From Botryotinia globosa (Eukaryota; Ascomycota; Leotiomycetes; Helotiales; Sclerotiniaceae), in NCBI GenBank assembly GCA_014898425.1, contig RCSZ01000009.1, forward strand, positions 744,001-808,000: DNA of 64,000 nucleotides, written 5' to 3'. Positions 48,809-61,546 of this stretch are shown here, in pieces (position 1 is the first letter of the stretch; every line of letters begins with the position of its first letter). The position numbers and the translations under genes were made by a program. The notes beneath the pieces were generated by a model. It was given only the letters and a program-made list of their open reading frames with translations. It had not been told where the DNA came from and ran no database searches.

Positions 48809-49074
48809 TTTCTCATGTTTCTGCAGAATCTTCTAGCCGACCTGAATTGCGGGGAAATGACAGGGCTGGGATGCATTCCCACATACTTACCGAGTATATC
48901 ATATCACTGCAGAAATGATTGAAGAAAAGAACAAGACGTAGGTAAGGTAAGGTAAGGCAAGTAATGTGCAGATGATACCTAGGTACCTAGGTATGAAAGA
49001 CGTACAGTATGCACCTTCACCTCAATTACCCGATCTTCCATGAGGGTTTTAAATGTTGGTAAAGAAGAGTTTGG

Positions 49075-49156
49075 TCCTGTCTGTCCTGTCTGTCCTGTCT
49101 GTCCTGTCTGTCCTGTCTGTCCTGTCTGTCCTGTCTGTCCTGTCTGTCCTGTCTGT
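49075..49156. repeat. 9-bp tandem repeat, about 9 copies
   Basis: The unit TCCTGTCTG is repeated without interruption for 82 bp. The minus-strand reading (Thr-Gly-Gln repeats) is treated as chance. Confidence 0.95.
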
Positions 49157-49793
49157 ACCTGATCCCGAGGCCTGCAAGGGGAGAGCATCAAGCTAATGCA
49201 TAGATAGATCCGCTTATTCACATCACGTGATGCTGACTAGGAACGGACAGAGTTATAACGTCATTACAGAGGACTTGTCTGGTGGTCTTACAAAGGAAGT
49301 ACTGTATGTACTACTATGCTTCAGTTCAACAGGTGACTTGTATTGTAATTGAGAATTGTATGAGTGGATGAGATTAAAGAATCTTGATACTCATTAGTAA
49401 CCATCGTAGAATATTCCGTAACAAGTCATCCAAGAGAAGTATTGATTGATATTATAGACTTTCATTTCAGTCTGGTCTTGTATTTCTAAATATGACTACC
49501 TAGGTATTGATATATCGATAGCGTAATGTATTTTCGATTTCTTTATAAATCTCTAGGGCTATTACTCAATGCTAAAGTATTACTTTTATACATTTCAAAT
49601 CTTTTAAATGATTTCATTACTTCAGACTTTCATTTCAGTCTCATACTATATTTTCACACATCATCATTGATATAGCGGTATCGTTATACATTCCCTATCC
49701 CTTCAACGACTCATTGTTGAATCAACCAGTAACGCCAATTATATACAAATACATCAAAATTCTCATCAGCTCAACTACAAATTAAGCTACGGC

Positions 49794-51056
49794 TCAAGCT
49801 ATGCCAAAGGACTCTAGTATTTGAATACTTGATGCCTCATCAACTTCTCCTGTCCGTTCTTGATTATATGCTTCAATTCCTAATAGTTTAGGATAATTTG
49901 TGCGCAAGTGTTCCATTACCCAAGTTGCATCATTGACCCTATTCTGCTCAAGTAGAATCTTGGCTGCCATCAGAGATATCGAAACCATCTTCTTCGACCC
50001 ATTTTTCTCAAATGGTTGTACAAGGTCTTCGCTTTCTGACCCTCTTGAAGATTGTTGGTGTCGAAGGAATCCTAAGAAATGGTCTGCGGATCGATGGTAT
50101 GGGGAATATAAATCTAAAGTGTGCAGGTCAACGTCATGGATGCTGAACGCTGGCAAAATTCGTTGGAATGTCTTAAAAGCTTCTATTGAAGTGGCCTCTC
50201 GCACTTGTCGAGAAGACTCGACAATTAAGTGAAACACATGCTGTCCAGCCTCTGTCAAAAGACCGTGAGCCTTTTCGAATCGCAAGTCTTTCGACGTGTC
50301 TGTTATTCGAAGTAAAATAGAGATGGAATCATTAAACGATGCCTCGAGACTGGCTGTAAGTGTAACAATTTTAGTAAGGAGGTGAGCCACAGCACGGCAT
50401 TCAAATTCTGTAGCGTTGGTATTGCGAATGGCTTTGCTTATCCACTCCCAAAACACTTCTTCATAACCTTCTGCGCGCATAAATTCAAAAAGTAGAATTG
50501 CAAATCTTTGATCTTGCAATAAGAAGTCAATGTTCTGGTTTATACCACTTGACGTCAACCACTTTAAGACTTTGAGTCCGGCGCCTGATTTCTTCATACT
50601 TTCTTCCAACGTTTCGTGCGAGGACTGAAGCTGTTTCTTTTTTGCCACCAAGATCGCTTTTGCAGAGTTTAAAGTCATCATTCCGCGCCCAACAGCCCTA
50701 TCAAATGTATCCATTGGATCCCGCGTGGATCCAGGCGCACCCCTTTGTTGCGTTCGTTGATTGAAAAGAGGATTTGTGAGAATGGATTCGATGTGTCGAT
50801 CGGTGTGCCTATGACCAGAATTTGAGAGGCGTCTGGGCCTGCCATTTTGATGCTGTTTATTGGATTGGGTTGATTCGACATTGCTACTCGTGTGCGAAGG
50901 GCCATGCTCCGAGTCAAGCTGTTGTCGGAATGATGTTGTGAGAAGTTCAAGTAATTGTGTAGATTCACGTTGAGTCAAGGGTAGGGGTTGATGAAGCTTA
51001 AATTTGAGAAGGGCGGGCAGTTGGCGAAAGAGACTTGGTGGAGTAGTTCGAAACAT
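49794..51056 (-). CDS. Unknown fungal protein, probably mitochondrial
   Basis: A single-exon frame of 420 residues, not interrupted. The first ~30 residues are basic, lack acids and contain many Leu/Phe/Pro (MFRTTPPSLFRQLPALLKFK), which looks like a mitochondrial presequence. Residues ~55-85 are a low-complexity Gln/Ser/His stretch. From HIESILTNPLFNQ the protein is mostly helical, with SGAGLKVLKWLTSSGINQ, FEFMRAEGYEEVFWEWI and a C-terminal AAKILLEQNRVNDATWVMEHL that resembles helical-repeat segments. No catalytic motif is seen. I do not recognise the family. Divergent from DEF1, with 1.4 kb between starts. Confidence 0.7.
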   Translation of the reverse strand: MFRTTPPSLFRQLPALLKFKLHQPLPLTQRESTQLLELLTTSFRQQLDSEHGPSHTSSNVESTQSNKQHQNGRPRRLSNSGHRHTDRHIESILTNPLFNQRTQQRGAPGSTRDPMDTFDRAVGRGMMTLNSAKAILVAKKKQLQSSHETLEESMKKSGAGLKVLKWLTSSGINQNIDFLLQDQRFAILLFEFMRAEGYEEVFWEWISKAIRNTNATEFECRAVAHLLTKIVTLTASLEASFNDSISILLRITDTSKDLRFEKAHGLLTEAGQHVFHLIVESSRQVREATSIEAFKTFQRILPAFSIHDVDLHTLDLYSPYHRSADHFLGFLRHQQSSRGSESEDLVQPFEKNGSKKMVSISLMAAKILLEQNRVNDATWVMEHLRTNYPKLLGIEAYNQERTGEVDEASSIQILESFGIA

Positions 51057-52449
51057 CGTGCAGAGGACCGGTCTGCGAGCAATAAATTGTTTAAATGCAG
51101 TTCCTGAAAGCAGAATGTTTCATGGTAATTCGTATTGAAGATAGAATGATCGACGGAATGCTGCAGGCCCTCTTCTGATTACTTAATTTGCAGTACGACA
51201 ATCAGATCGTGTGATAGTTGAAAGTGGGTGGAATGGTCAAGGGGGAGTGAGCGAACTCCAACTTCCTCGGTTTCTGCAGTAGGAACCTTTGCACGGTCAG
51301 TATGTATGTACACCTCATCTACCACATCTGTAACAGGTGGGGAAGAGTAACATTGGTAGTGTAATTAGAGGATATACCTAAGTCAAATGATAGGATTTGA
51401 GGTATGCCAGCAGCAGTGACTAGGTATCTTTTGCGATAATGATAATCCGCAGAATTCAAGATGTTGTCCGGGTACCAGCAATCAGCGCATGTTCATAATC
51501 GTCGTATCCACCCCACTCGTGCCACCCAGGAGTCGGCAGCCTCAGCCACATTCTGGACACCTTGGAAACCTGGAATAAATCACTGCTTTCTTCGAATTAT
51601 TCTATCAATTCAATGAATCCTTATTTTGATTCATAGTTTAGATAGACAAGGTTATCGCTTGTCATGCTGTCAGATTGAAAGCTTTATATTGTACCAGTAA
51701 CAAGTGCGATACGGTAGGTAGCAATCAATACCCAAGTGCATTCGAATCTATGTGCAATGCTTGAGCCACTCTCCCACTTCCACTCGGCGTCTCCAGGTCA
51801 CCGTTTTTATTTCACACTAAGCACTTTTCGTCTGCCGTGATCTTGTGGTCTTTTGTGGTTTGCTCTTTTTGCCGCCGCCTAACGCCCTTGTTGATGAATC
51901 CAGCCAGTCCAACCAATCATAAGAGTTTGATCCACGAAAATGATTGCATAGAGCCAGGGTATTATCTAATTACACGTGACTTTTGCGCTAAAGCAAAGAG
52001 CCAAGGAAGCTTTTGGACATTCAATTGTAGTAAAGGAATCAGAATTTCTCCAAATTTGAGAGTAAGAAATCGACCATGTCTTGCTATGTGGTGCTCATTT
52101 GAATAACTTCAAATAGTTATCTATTCTTTTCACTGCAATCTTTTAATTGTGTAACAACCCCTTTTGTTTTCGCATATTAAAATAAATTTTGTTACTTTAA
52201 AAGTAAACATCGTGGAGAATCCTACATAACTGACGCGACAAGCCGATTTTATTAAAAGGAGAGCTTAAATCTGTGCCCTGTGCCTTTTTTAACCTACCTC
52301 ACCTAAAATCCCAAACCAAAAGCGTCATTCCTCCTCTCTCACAATCCAACGAAAACCCTCCACAATCCAACAATCTTCTACATTTCCCTCAACTCTTTTT
52401 CTCCTATTACGTTTTCTCTTGCTTACACAAATACACATAACCTCACAAA
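51057..52449. other. Divergent intergenic region upstream of DEF1
   Basis: About 1.4 kb with no recognised gene. C/T-rich leader sequence just before the DEF1 start (52300-52445) is typical of a strong fungal promoter and 5' UTR. Confidence 0.55.
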
Positions 52450-55430
52450 ATGTCAGAGGTACAACCTAGACGAACGCCTCGTGGCAGAGGTTCAGCTCGT
52501 GGTGGTGGTCGTGGAGGTTTTACATCAAGAGCTGGTGGTCGCGGCGGAGCAAGAAGTCATGCAACCAACGAGAACACATCTACCACTGCATCAATTGAGC
52601 AAAATAATAGTGAAGTCGTTCAATTAAAGAAGAAGCATGGTAGTAAAGTGAGCACCATCCAAGAATTGTTTCCAGGCTGGACAGACGAGGATGTCGTTAT
52701 GGCCCTCGAGGAAACCAATGGAGATTTAGAAAGTACTGTTGAGCGCATTTCAGAAGGTAAGAATTTCATTCCATTTTCAACAATCTTTATCAAGCCTATT
52801 TTCTTCAAGTGTGTTTGCTAACCTCTCACCATTAAAGGTACCATTTCACAATGGGGAGAAGTTTCAAATAAGAAAGATCGATCTAAGTCCAAAGCTCACG
52901 ATTCAACTTCATCTGCCCCTCTTAATGAGTCAACCAACAGTGGAAGAGTTGCCCGAGGTGGTCGAGGTGGATTCGACGGTACTAGAGGACGTGGTCGCGG
53001 TAACGAAAGAGGCAGAGGTGGCAGAACTCGTGGAGCTCCAGTTGCGCATACAAATGGTACACGTAACGAAACTGCCGAAGTCTCTGTTCCTACAACTGAA
53101 TCCAACGCTTGGGATACTGCTGCCACTACTGAAAACACTACTAAAGATACCCCTGCCGATGCGGAATCTTCCAAACCTGCTGAGGCTGATAACACTTGGG
53201 GTGCTACAGCAACCAACGCTGCTGCTACAACTGCGGCCGTTGCTACAAGTGCCGCTTCAACTATTATTCCTGATGGTGTCAAAAAGAGTTGGGCAAGTAT
53301 GTTTGCACCAGCACCTAAGCCGAAGAAGGCCCCAGAACCCGTGGAAAAGCCTGCAGAGCTCCCCAAGCCAGAGGAACCTGTCGAAGCCCCAGTCGTTTCA
53401 GAGCCAGAGCCTTCTGTTCCCGAACCAGAAACTGTCGAAATCCCAGAACCAATTGCACCTGTCGAGCCACCTGTCGAGCCCGAAGCTAATATTAATCTCA
53501 CCCCATCAAAGGACGAATTGACGGAAACGAATCTTGAACAAGTTCCAGATGAATCGGTTCCACCCCCAAGTGCGACAGCCGCAAGCACTGCTGCAAGCTC
53601 CTGGGACCCAAGAAATGCTCCTGGAAATGCTACTGGAAATTCTACACCCTACTCAGCATTGCCATCTCAAACTTCAGCTGCTTCCCGTGCTCCAACCAGT
53701 GGTTTCCAAGCTTCTGCATTAAAGGCTACTGGATCATCAGGTCGTACACCAAGCTTTCAACGCCGCGTCCTCGACCAGGAAGAAGCTGTCCGCATGCCAG
53801 GAAATCGTGAAGTGGATAGAGCTGCTGTACAATTCGGCGCATTTAACCTCACCGGCGAAGATGATGTTGATGGTGATCGTGAAGAGCCAGAGACTAGAGC
53901 CCAGCCACCTCAACATTCCCCAGTAGCACCAAGAGCTACTTTACCTCCCGCCCCTCAACAAGCTGCCTCAGTTTCTGAAACCTTGCCAACCCCAAAGCAA
54001 GCTCCAGGATTGCCTGCTGCTACTCACCCAACAGCTGCCCCTGGCCTTCCTTCCCCACAAACTCACCCCTCTTCTCAAAGTAAGTTTCGCGCTCAACATG
54101 TTCCCTTAGCAGCTATTAATGATTCTACTTCACAGGTGTACCTCAACAGGGAGCTCAAGCTGGCTCTCAATTGGGTCAATATGGCCGATATGGACAACCA
54201 GGATCTCAAGAGCAATCTTCAGTGCCACAGAAGCCATACGATGCATTCAGTCAACAAGCACCAAGCTCGCAAAGCCCATTTGAAGGTTACCCAAGCCAAT
54301 CTCAATCCCAGGCACAGCAACAATCCGGTGCATTCTCCTCTGCACCCAACGATTACTCTTCTTACTACACCTCTGATCCACAAAGACAAAACTACAACAG
54401 TTACTATCAGCAACAATATAACTTGCAACAAGGTGGCCAAGGTCAAGATGCTTCATCATCTCAAAGATCTTATGGTGGATACAATGGACCCCAAACTGAA
54501 ACTTCTGGTCAACAATCCCAATCTCGCTATGCAACCGCAGGAGCAGGAGAAGGTCAGAACAGTGGACACACTACTCCTAACCCAGTAGCTCAAAGCCAAC
54601 AACAAACTGGTGCTGCTGCTCAAACAACTCAACCTCAACCTAGCCATTCACAACAACCTCAGGGAGCCTATCCATATGGTCATCCTTACTATCAAACCCC
54701 ATACTACAATGCTTACATGAGCCAATTCCAACAAGCCGGTGGCTATGGTGGCTACGGCGGCTCTCCATATGGTGGTGGAAAGGGTGGCATTCATGGCCAA
54801 CCGTACCAAGGTTACATGTCCCCTGGTGCGCCATATGACCACACTTCTACCCCTGCTGCTGGAGGATTTACTGGATCTTCTCTCCATGGTCGCGATTCCG
54901 CAGTCGGAGGAGGCTTGGGCGAGTATGGCCGAGCTGGATCATCCCAATCGTCCCAGACTCCTCAAGCACTAGGTGGAAGCGGTGGATTCGGTGCTGGTTC
55001 TCATGATGCATTTAGCCGTGGTGCTTATCCTTCAGGTCAGCACTACAATGCAACTCAAGGTACCCAACCAGGAGCTAGTGATGACTTGAAACCATTCGGT
55101 GAATCAAAGACAACCAATGGACCAAGCCCATCTTTGTCCCAAGCTGGACGTCCTGGTTCTGCCACTAATACCACTCCTGGATCAGTCTTGCCACCACCCC
55201 AATCCCAACAAGGTGGATATGGTGGATACCCAAGTCATCTTCAAGGACATGGACTCCATGGCAGCCAAGCTGGTAGCCAATATGGCGGTCTTGGAGGTGT
55301 TGGAAGTCACCAAGCTGCTGGCCAAGGTCATCAGAGTAGTGGATATGGAGGCTACCAAGGTTATGGGGGTTACCAGGGTTTCGGTAACAACCAACAACGT
55401 GGTGGATGGGGTGGCAACTATGGACATTAA
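52450..55430 (+). CDS. DEF1: RNA polymerase II degradation factor 1 (DEF1), CUE-domain protein
   Basis: Three exons: 52450-52756, 52838-54079, 54136-55430; 2844 nt, 947 residues. An Arg/Gly-rich N-terminus (RGRGSARGGGRGG) precedes a CUE domain at about residues 65-103 (STIQELFPGWTDEDVVMALE), whose end is completed across intron 1 as ISEGTISQWGEV. A second RGG patch, then a Pro/Glu/Val-rich segment (residues ~280-350), an Ala/Pro-rich segment, and a Gln/Gly/Tyr/Ser-rich C-terminal third (QQ, YGGYGG and GYQG runs) follow. In yeast DEF1 is processed by the proteasome and the freed N-terminal part recruits the Elongin-Cullin ligase to stalled Pol II; the Gln-rich tail retains the full protein in the cytoplasm. 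The layout matches, although low complexity makes homology beyond the CUE domain weak. Confidence 0.87.
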
Positions 55431-57253
55431 TTGATTTGGCCAAAAGTAGCTTGCACATCCTTTGGTAGCTGTTGTTGATCTTTCTTGAGGGGAAGAATTC
55501 GATCTTCATACTAAAAATTAACTGTGTTACTACGACCAAAAATTCATTTTCATGCTTTTATTATTTTCTTTATTTTCATTGTCTAACGACTTGATGCACA
55601 AGCAAAAAATCTGGATTGCACATTCAACAAATCTGGATTTATATCAACATTATGGCTGGCTGGATTTGTTTTCACTCTTCTAAAAGACATACAAATTCAT
55701 TGTTTTCAAATAGTTATCTTCACGACTCAAATGATGGTTGGGGGTGGGATGGAATGGAATGGGTTCATAAGGATGCATTGCATGATTGTATGAGACTGGA
55801 GGGATGCATGAATTGATTTTGAGAGACATGAGGGTGGATAATGAATCCATTGGAGAGAGTAGTCAGATAACTAGATGATGGATAGTCATGAACATATCAA
55901 TTCGATGGTTATTTTGACTACTGCATAGTTTCCTGCTTCATGTTTGGCAATGTGCTTGCTACTATTATTTTTTGTGTTTGTGAAATTTGAGTGTGATTTT
56001 GCTTGGTATGGGTAATTGTATGATGTGATGGTAACTAAGTATGTATGTATATTGATGCAGGATAGTTTTCTGATTTCCTTCCAAATATTTATGATATCAA
56101 CTCTTGATACATCTTTCTCTGTATCAGTTTTTGACATTAGAAATACATGATGATGGATACTCAGCTCTCAATACACTTTGCCAGTAGCAAAATTGTTAGC
56201 GGAATAGTTTCAATTTTTAGAGGCAAGGAACTCTTTGAAAAGAAGTAGGAGGAGGAGAAGGGAGTGAGAACTTACTCTTGCGTATTTTTGATCGTGTATG
56301 TTTTTCATATGTTGGATTTATTTCTATTCTTGTTTTTGTCTTCTTGTTTTTGTCTTCTTGTTTTTGTCTTCTTGTTTTTGTCTTCTTGTTTTTGTCTTCT
56401 TGTTTTTGTCTTCTTCCTATCGTTATGTACTTCCCTGACTCCCTGGCAGTGGCTTGAAGTACTTGGTTTACTTGCTCATCTAGTTACCTATATTATTTGG
56501 GGAAGGATGGGAAGATAGATGGAAGTTTTCTCCGTGGGGGTGACGGGGGAATGAGAGAGGAGACGAGATAGGGCTTATAGTATTGAATTGTAAAACCTGT
56601 AGCTTGGACTGTAGAGGGTAGGTATCCCAAGGTACTATAACTCTTCCCATACCTTGAAAAGAGGGTGCGAAAACTCAACACCTGTGCATGGTGTATCTTG
56701 CAAATTCGGCTCTCTTTTGAGCGTCCAGGAGCTGAATTCGAGACAATACTGCATAGAATCAGCCCGAGAGCCGGCTCGAGCACCAGGTGCGATTTATTGA
56801 AATTCGGGTTCAAGGCTCAGGTTCACCTCCTTTTATTGGAATTAAAACAATCAGAATTATGCACCTAGAGAAGGTCTGTGAGACAGCCTGCTCTAATGAC
56901 ATGTATCCTCTATAGCCTCGAACTGAAAAAGAACGTTGATTCACTTAATCAAGAACTCAAATACAAGGTTAGATTGATAGAGCTTGTTGCCAAGCTGCGG
57001 TAACTGGGCTGGTAATCAGCAAATCATATGTGACCTCCACCCCTGTGGTTTCGATTATTTGAACTGCGGTATTCAGAATGGGCAAGGTTGTTAATTGGCC
57101 AGTGAGTTCGTCAGCTCCCTCTGGATAGGTAATTACACAAGTGTGTTGGCAACCAAGGTCAGCCTCGCAGAAATGGCAACAGCCCAAAAATGAAGAAGAA
57201 ATTCATTCCTTCTAAATATTTTACAAACATTTACAAATCGTATTGTTTTCGAA
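55431..57253. other. Intergenic region between DEF1 and NLR pseudogene
   Basis: About 1.8 kb. It contains the 14-bp repeat near 56327-56416. A minus-strand open stretch at 56969-57184 has no ATG and no family resemblance and is not called. Confidence 0.55.
56327..56416. repeat. 14-bp tandem repeat, about 6 copies
   Basis: The unit GTCTTCTTGTTTTT is repeated head to tail with only edge variation. Confidence 0.93.
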
Positions 57254-60200
57254 ATGGCTAGCTTATGTTCACGTCCTATGATACCTCAGCGCACAGTGGC
57301 TGAGAAACGATGGCATCAAGCTTGGGAATCATTGAAGAAGGAAGATAAAGACGAAATCAAACTAGACCCTACTCGAACAGGTTATTTGGATATTCTTCAA
57401 GACATTCACAATCTTGCTACCAAGAAGAAAGAAGTATATATACAAAAGGCATGGAAATACAAAAAGAACAATGACGCAACGATAATTGTCCGAGATCTCT
57501 TCGAAGAAATACTTGTTTGGGTGAATAAAGTGAAGGATGTGGGAGATGTAATCGTCAGTTACGATCCTGGACAGCAGTGCGATTGCTGCTTACGATTGCA
57601 GTTGAAGATAGCCAGTTGCTTGGGATTTTGATTGAAGGGTTGGAACAAATCTCAAAGTTGATCGCTCAGTGCAAGGTGCTCGAAGATCTGTACTCACAAT
57701 CTGCTGGTGATGACACGGGCTTTGATGGAGCCTTGTTGGAACTTTATGTGGCGATTTTGACATTTGAATCACATGCGATTCAAATATATTGAAAAAGCAC
57801 GGCAAGCCGTTTAATCTCAGCAATCAAATTGCCATCGAATAAATTACAAGATGGCCTTAAAATGGTATGGGTCAAACATCAACGAGTTACAGATTGTACC
57901 AGATTGATTGGCGCTCAATACGCAACAATCTTACAGGACTACCAAGATTCTTTAGAACTCCGAGAGCGCGAGACCTTATTGAGATGGCTCTCAACAATAC
58001 CATACCGAAAGCATCACAGATTAAAGCGGAGCGAGCGCCTTGAAGGCTCCTGCGAATGGCTTCTACATTTGGCAGACTAAATCCAGTGGAAGGATTCAAG
58101 GGCATCGTCTATACTATGGCTTAATGGAATAGCAGGTTGCGGGAAGAGCGTCTTGACGTAGGTATCGCTAACTGAGATATCAATACAATCAGAGTTCTGA
58201 CAGCATTTGCAGATCCGCGGTGATCGAGAATCTTTGCCAGGAGTCTTCCAGAATGGGGACTGCGGCTCCAGTTGCATATTTCTATTGTTCTCGTAACACT
58301 GCAGAGCCTGAGAGGACCAACCCCGAAGAAGTTCTACGTATTATTTAATAGCAGGTATCATCAAACACCGCTGAACTTCCAATCCGAAAGCCTGTTGTTG
58401 AAGTCTACAAGAACTTGAGAAAAGAGAACCGAGGACTCTCTCCTCAGGAGCGCTTGAGCTTAGATGAGACTACCGAAGTGCTTCTTAAAATTCTTCAAGT
58501 GGATCCTTTCTATGTGGTGATCGACGCACTGGATGAATGCGACCCTAGTGAGAGATACTGCCTTATTGAATCTTTGAAAACCATCATTGATGAATCTGCC
58601 AATGTTGTCAAGGTTTTCATCTCGATCAAGAGAAATAATGACATAGTCAGTCAATTTGAAGAGTCACCATGTATCTCAATTCAACCTAGCCACATTTCTA
58701 AAGAGATTGAAGACTATGTCAGGAAGGAAGTTTCCGAGGCAATGGAAAGGAAAAGGATAGTCAAAGGAAAACTTCTACCAGAAGAAAAGAAGAAAATAGA
58801 GCAACAAACAACTCACGCCCTTATTGATGGGTCTCAAGGAATGTAGGTTCATCTACTTCTGTTCTGGAGACGGCACTTACTGATAAGATGAACCGTTAGA
58901 CAGGTTTAGATGGGTGACCTTACAGATACAGCAACTTTATAAGCAGGTTAGAGTCAAAGGAGACATTGATAGTGTCCTCAGAAAACTCCCAAAGTCACTT
59001 GAGGCGTCTTATCATCTTGTTTACCAAGATATTATGGACATGGAAGAGCCAAGTCAGAAAGCCGCCATCAGGACGTTACAGGTGTTATTGAGCACGAGAC
59101 GAAAACTCAGTCTGGATGAGATGCTCGCCGCAGTCACTGTTGATATTGATACAAACGAAGTCCTGATCTCTACAGTCCATGAGTTGCTAGATATCTGCTG
59201 CAAGCTTATAATCTTTGATGAAGAAGAGCAGATTTTACGCTTTGCACATCTTTCGGTTCGAGAATTTCTGGAAAAATCCGCCCCAAGAGATTATTTCAGT
59301 CTCCAATCCAGAGAATTATTCTCGATGAATCGATGCCTTTACATTTTCTTGTATGAATCTCATCACGTCGTCATTTCCAGAGAGCAAGCAGAAGAGATCA
59401 CTCGACAAAACAGAAGATTTGAGATGTATGCAGCGGAATACTGGCCGGAGCATTGTAAATTGGCGCAGCCCGATGTGGTAACAAGCGAGTTTTTGAAAAA
59501 GTTTGTCGGTAATGATCTAGATATGGGTCATAGTGCATCATACAAAATTTGGTTTGAAAGGTCGAATTCATTGGAGAACATGCCCCAGATTTTCTGTCAT
59601 ATCCACGGATACCACTTTGACCGGGGTGCCCCTCTATGAATCTCTGATGTATCTTGTATGTACGGATTGATGGCGATTATCATGACTTTGTTGCAATACA
59701 AACATATTGATTGGAATGCACCCATGGCAAATCAATATGGGAGAGTATATTATCCATTGGTATTTGCAGCTAAGGGTGGACATGTCATGATTGTCAAACA
59801 AATTCTCAGCAGATACAGTGGCTACTATGCAAAAGGCAGTCCCGGGCACGATATTTTTTCATGCGTCTTATCGAAGCTATTAAGGCCCCACAAATTGAAG
59901 TCGCTAAGATTCTACTTGACTATGACATGGTAAAAGTTAACGACCAGCTCACGGAAAGTTTATATATCTATACAAAAGTCAAAGTCTTCTTGGCATAGCT
60001 GTTCGGAATCGTCGAGAAGAAATGGTCCAGTTTCTACTTCGTTATGGGGCCAATTCTAATGGTGAGACCAAGAGCATTATCCCTTCTGTTGAGAGTGTTA
60101 AAGATCGTGAAGCCTTGGAAGACGATCACGAAATCGTACAAAGACAAAATGCTCAAGGCAATTCACCTTTGGAACTTGCTGTATTACATTGCAATACCCC

Positions 60201-60768
60201 CATCATATCTGCTCTTTGTTCATTTGGGGCAGATGTTCTAGCCAAAGATTCTTCAGGAGCTACACACATACACTGTCTAGCTAAGGGATTCCCTGAGCAT
60301 ATGAGAAACTACTATCCCTGTGCCAAAGAATACGAAAATATTATTGAATCTTTGATACGGAACGGCGTAGATATAGCGGCGATTGATAGTTCTCAACGCA
60401 CAGCCCTGCATGTTGCTGCATGTCATATCAATGATCTTGATCATCTGGTGCCAGTAATTGTCAATGCCGGTACGCCTATTAATGCACAGAATAATGAAGG
60501 TGATACTGCGTTGAATATTTTAGTTACTCGTTCGTGGTTCACAGCTAAGGTGGAGTGTGGGTTTCTTCTTTTATCACTAGGTGCAGATTGTTCCATTCCA
60601 AATAATGATGGGCTTACCGCATTAGATAAGGCTCAAAAGATGCCCAAGGAATTGTATCCAAAACATTACCAACGGCGGGCTTACAGATACATCGTCGAAA
60701 AATTGACTACAGCATCAAAAGATAAAATTGTGGAAGATATTTGGAGATTATTTGTTGATGATTCTTAG
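57254..60768 (+). pseudogene. Second NACHT-ankyrin NLR-type gene, heavily decayed
   Basis: The start ATG at 57254 opens an N-terminal helical NACHT-N type domain (KRWHQAWESLKKEDKDE). At about 57566 the conserved DPxHAxxPW segment is deleted and the frame shifts to WTAVRLLLTIAVEDSQLLG. Other breaks are TGA 57790-57792, TAA 58078-58080, TAA-TAG 58346-58351, TGA 59637-59639, and frameshifts at about 59830-59870 and 59985-60000. Between them the domains remain readable: Walker A GIAGCGKS near 58130-58153, intron 58158-58212, Walker B VVIDALDECD near 58515-58545, intron 58843-58903 giving GMFRWVTLQIQQL, then LRFAHLSVREFLE near 59230-59270 and AAEYWPEHC. Ankyrin repeats fill the last ~900 bp (for example QGNSPLELAV and QRTALHVAA), ending at the TAG 60766-60768. 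Paralogous in layout to the gene at the left edge, but far from it. Confidence 0.85.
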
Positions 60769-61546
60769 GTACAAATTAGGTGCTGAACTGTTCACCGAAG
60801 GTGTCAAAACAAAATGACACAACGAGTGCTGAAATCGTGTAAGGTGGTACTGAATGTTAAGGGAGCTCTGTTTTTATTCAAGATAGAATCGCATGTTGAA
60901 TTTGATCTAAGTGTTGAAAGATGATCAAATTTCGAGATTGTCACACTGCTGTTCTGTGTTATAGAGGATCAAAACCTTTACTTGGAGGTTGTGTGCATTC
61001 ATTATTTACGAGGAATTTTTACATAAGGGACTTTGCGCTATATCAATTGTCAATGATCTAAAGTCATAGTTATCCATCATTACATATTAAAGGGTATGTG
61101 AATATTTCTGCAATAAATTGAATGAATCAGTTGAACGAAGACTGAATATAAATGTTCATGTAAGGCCATGAAGAGAGTGATGCATTGAAATGCATAAAGC
61201 ATGCCTAGGTTATACAAACGCATGTTTTCGTGTCAATTAATCCTGGATTATTACATAATTTGAGGAAACTTCGGTCGTAGGAAGAAATATCAACGGTTTA
61301 TTCTTAGATTGAAAATTCGGAGATTGAAAGAGAAGATGAAATAAGTGTATATATACAAAGCCAAAATTACTTTAAGCATCTACTTTATGTGGCACTGACA
61401 GCCGAATCCCCCTTAAGATACGCAGCCATAATCACCAGATTGACTTGCGTACAATTCCAGAAGTACGCTCATCTCAGTTAGTATGTTCTGGAAATGCCCT
61501 CTAGAACCTTAGACAACTAGAAAAATAGTTATTCATAACCTGTATC
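60769..61546. other. Intergenic region between two pseudogenes
   Basis: About 780 bp with no recognisable gene or repeat. Confidence 0.5.

Larger units (their letters stand above)
48207..49793. other. Intergenic region, Hva1-TUDOR promoter
   Basis: About 1.6 kb. It holds two short tandem arrays (listed separately), GCAAA repeats near 48418-48440 and the palindromic ATACCTAGGTACCTAGGTAT at 48975-48994. No gene recognised. Confidence 0.55.

Noticed and set aside
49075..49156. Regular 9-bp repeats considered as a CRISPR-like array
   Set aside because: No spacers between the units and the organism is a eukaryote; a plain minisatellite.
52896..53588. Minus-strand 230-codon Gly/Ser/Ala-rich frame
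   Set aside because: Antisense shadow of DEF1 exon 2, which is supported by a CUE domain and two splice sites.
56969..57184. Minus-strand frame with several cysteines (CCHFCEADLGC)
   Set aside because: It lacks an ATG start, has no family resemblance, and an upstream ATG is in another frame. Possibly a relic, not supportable.
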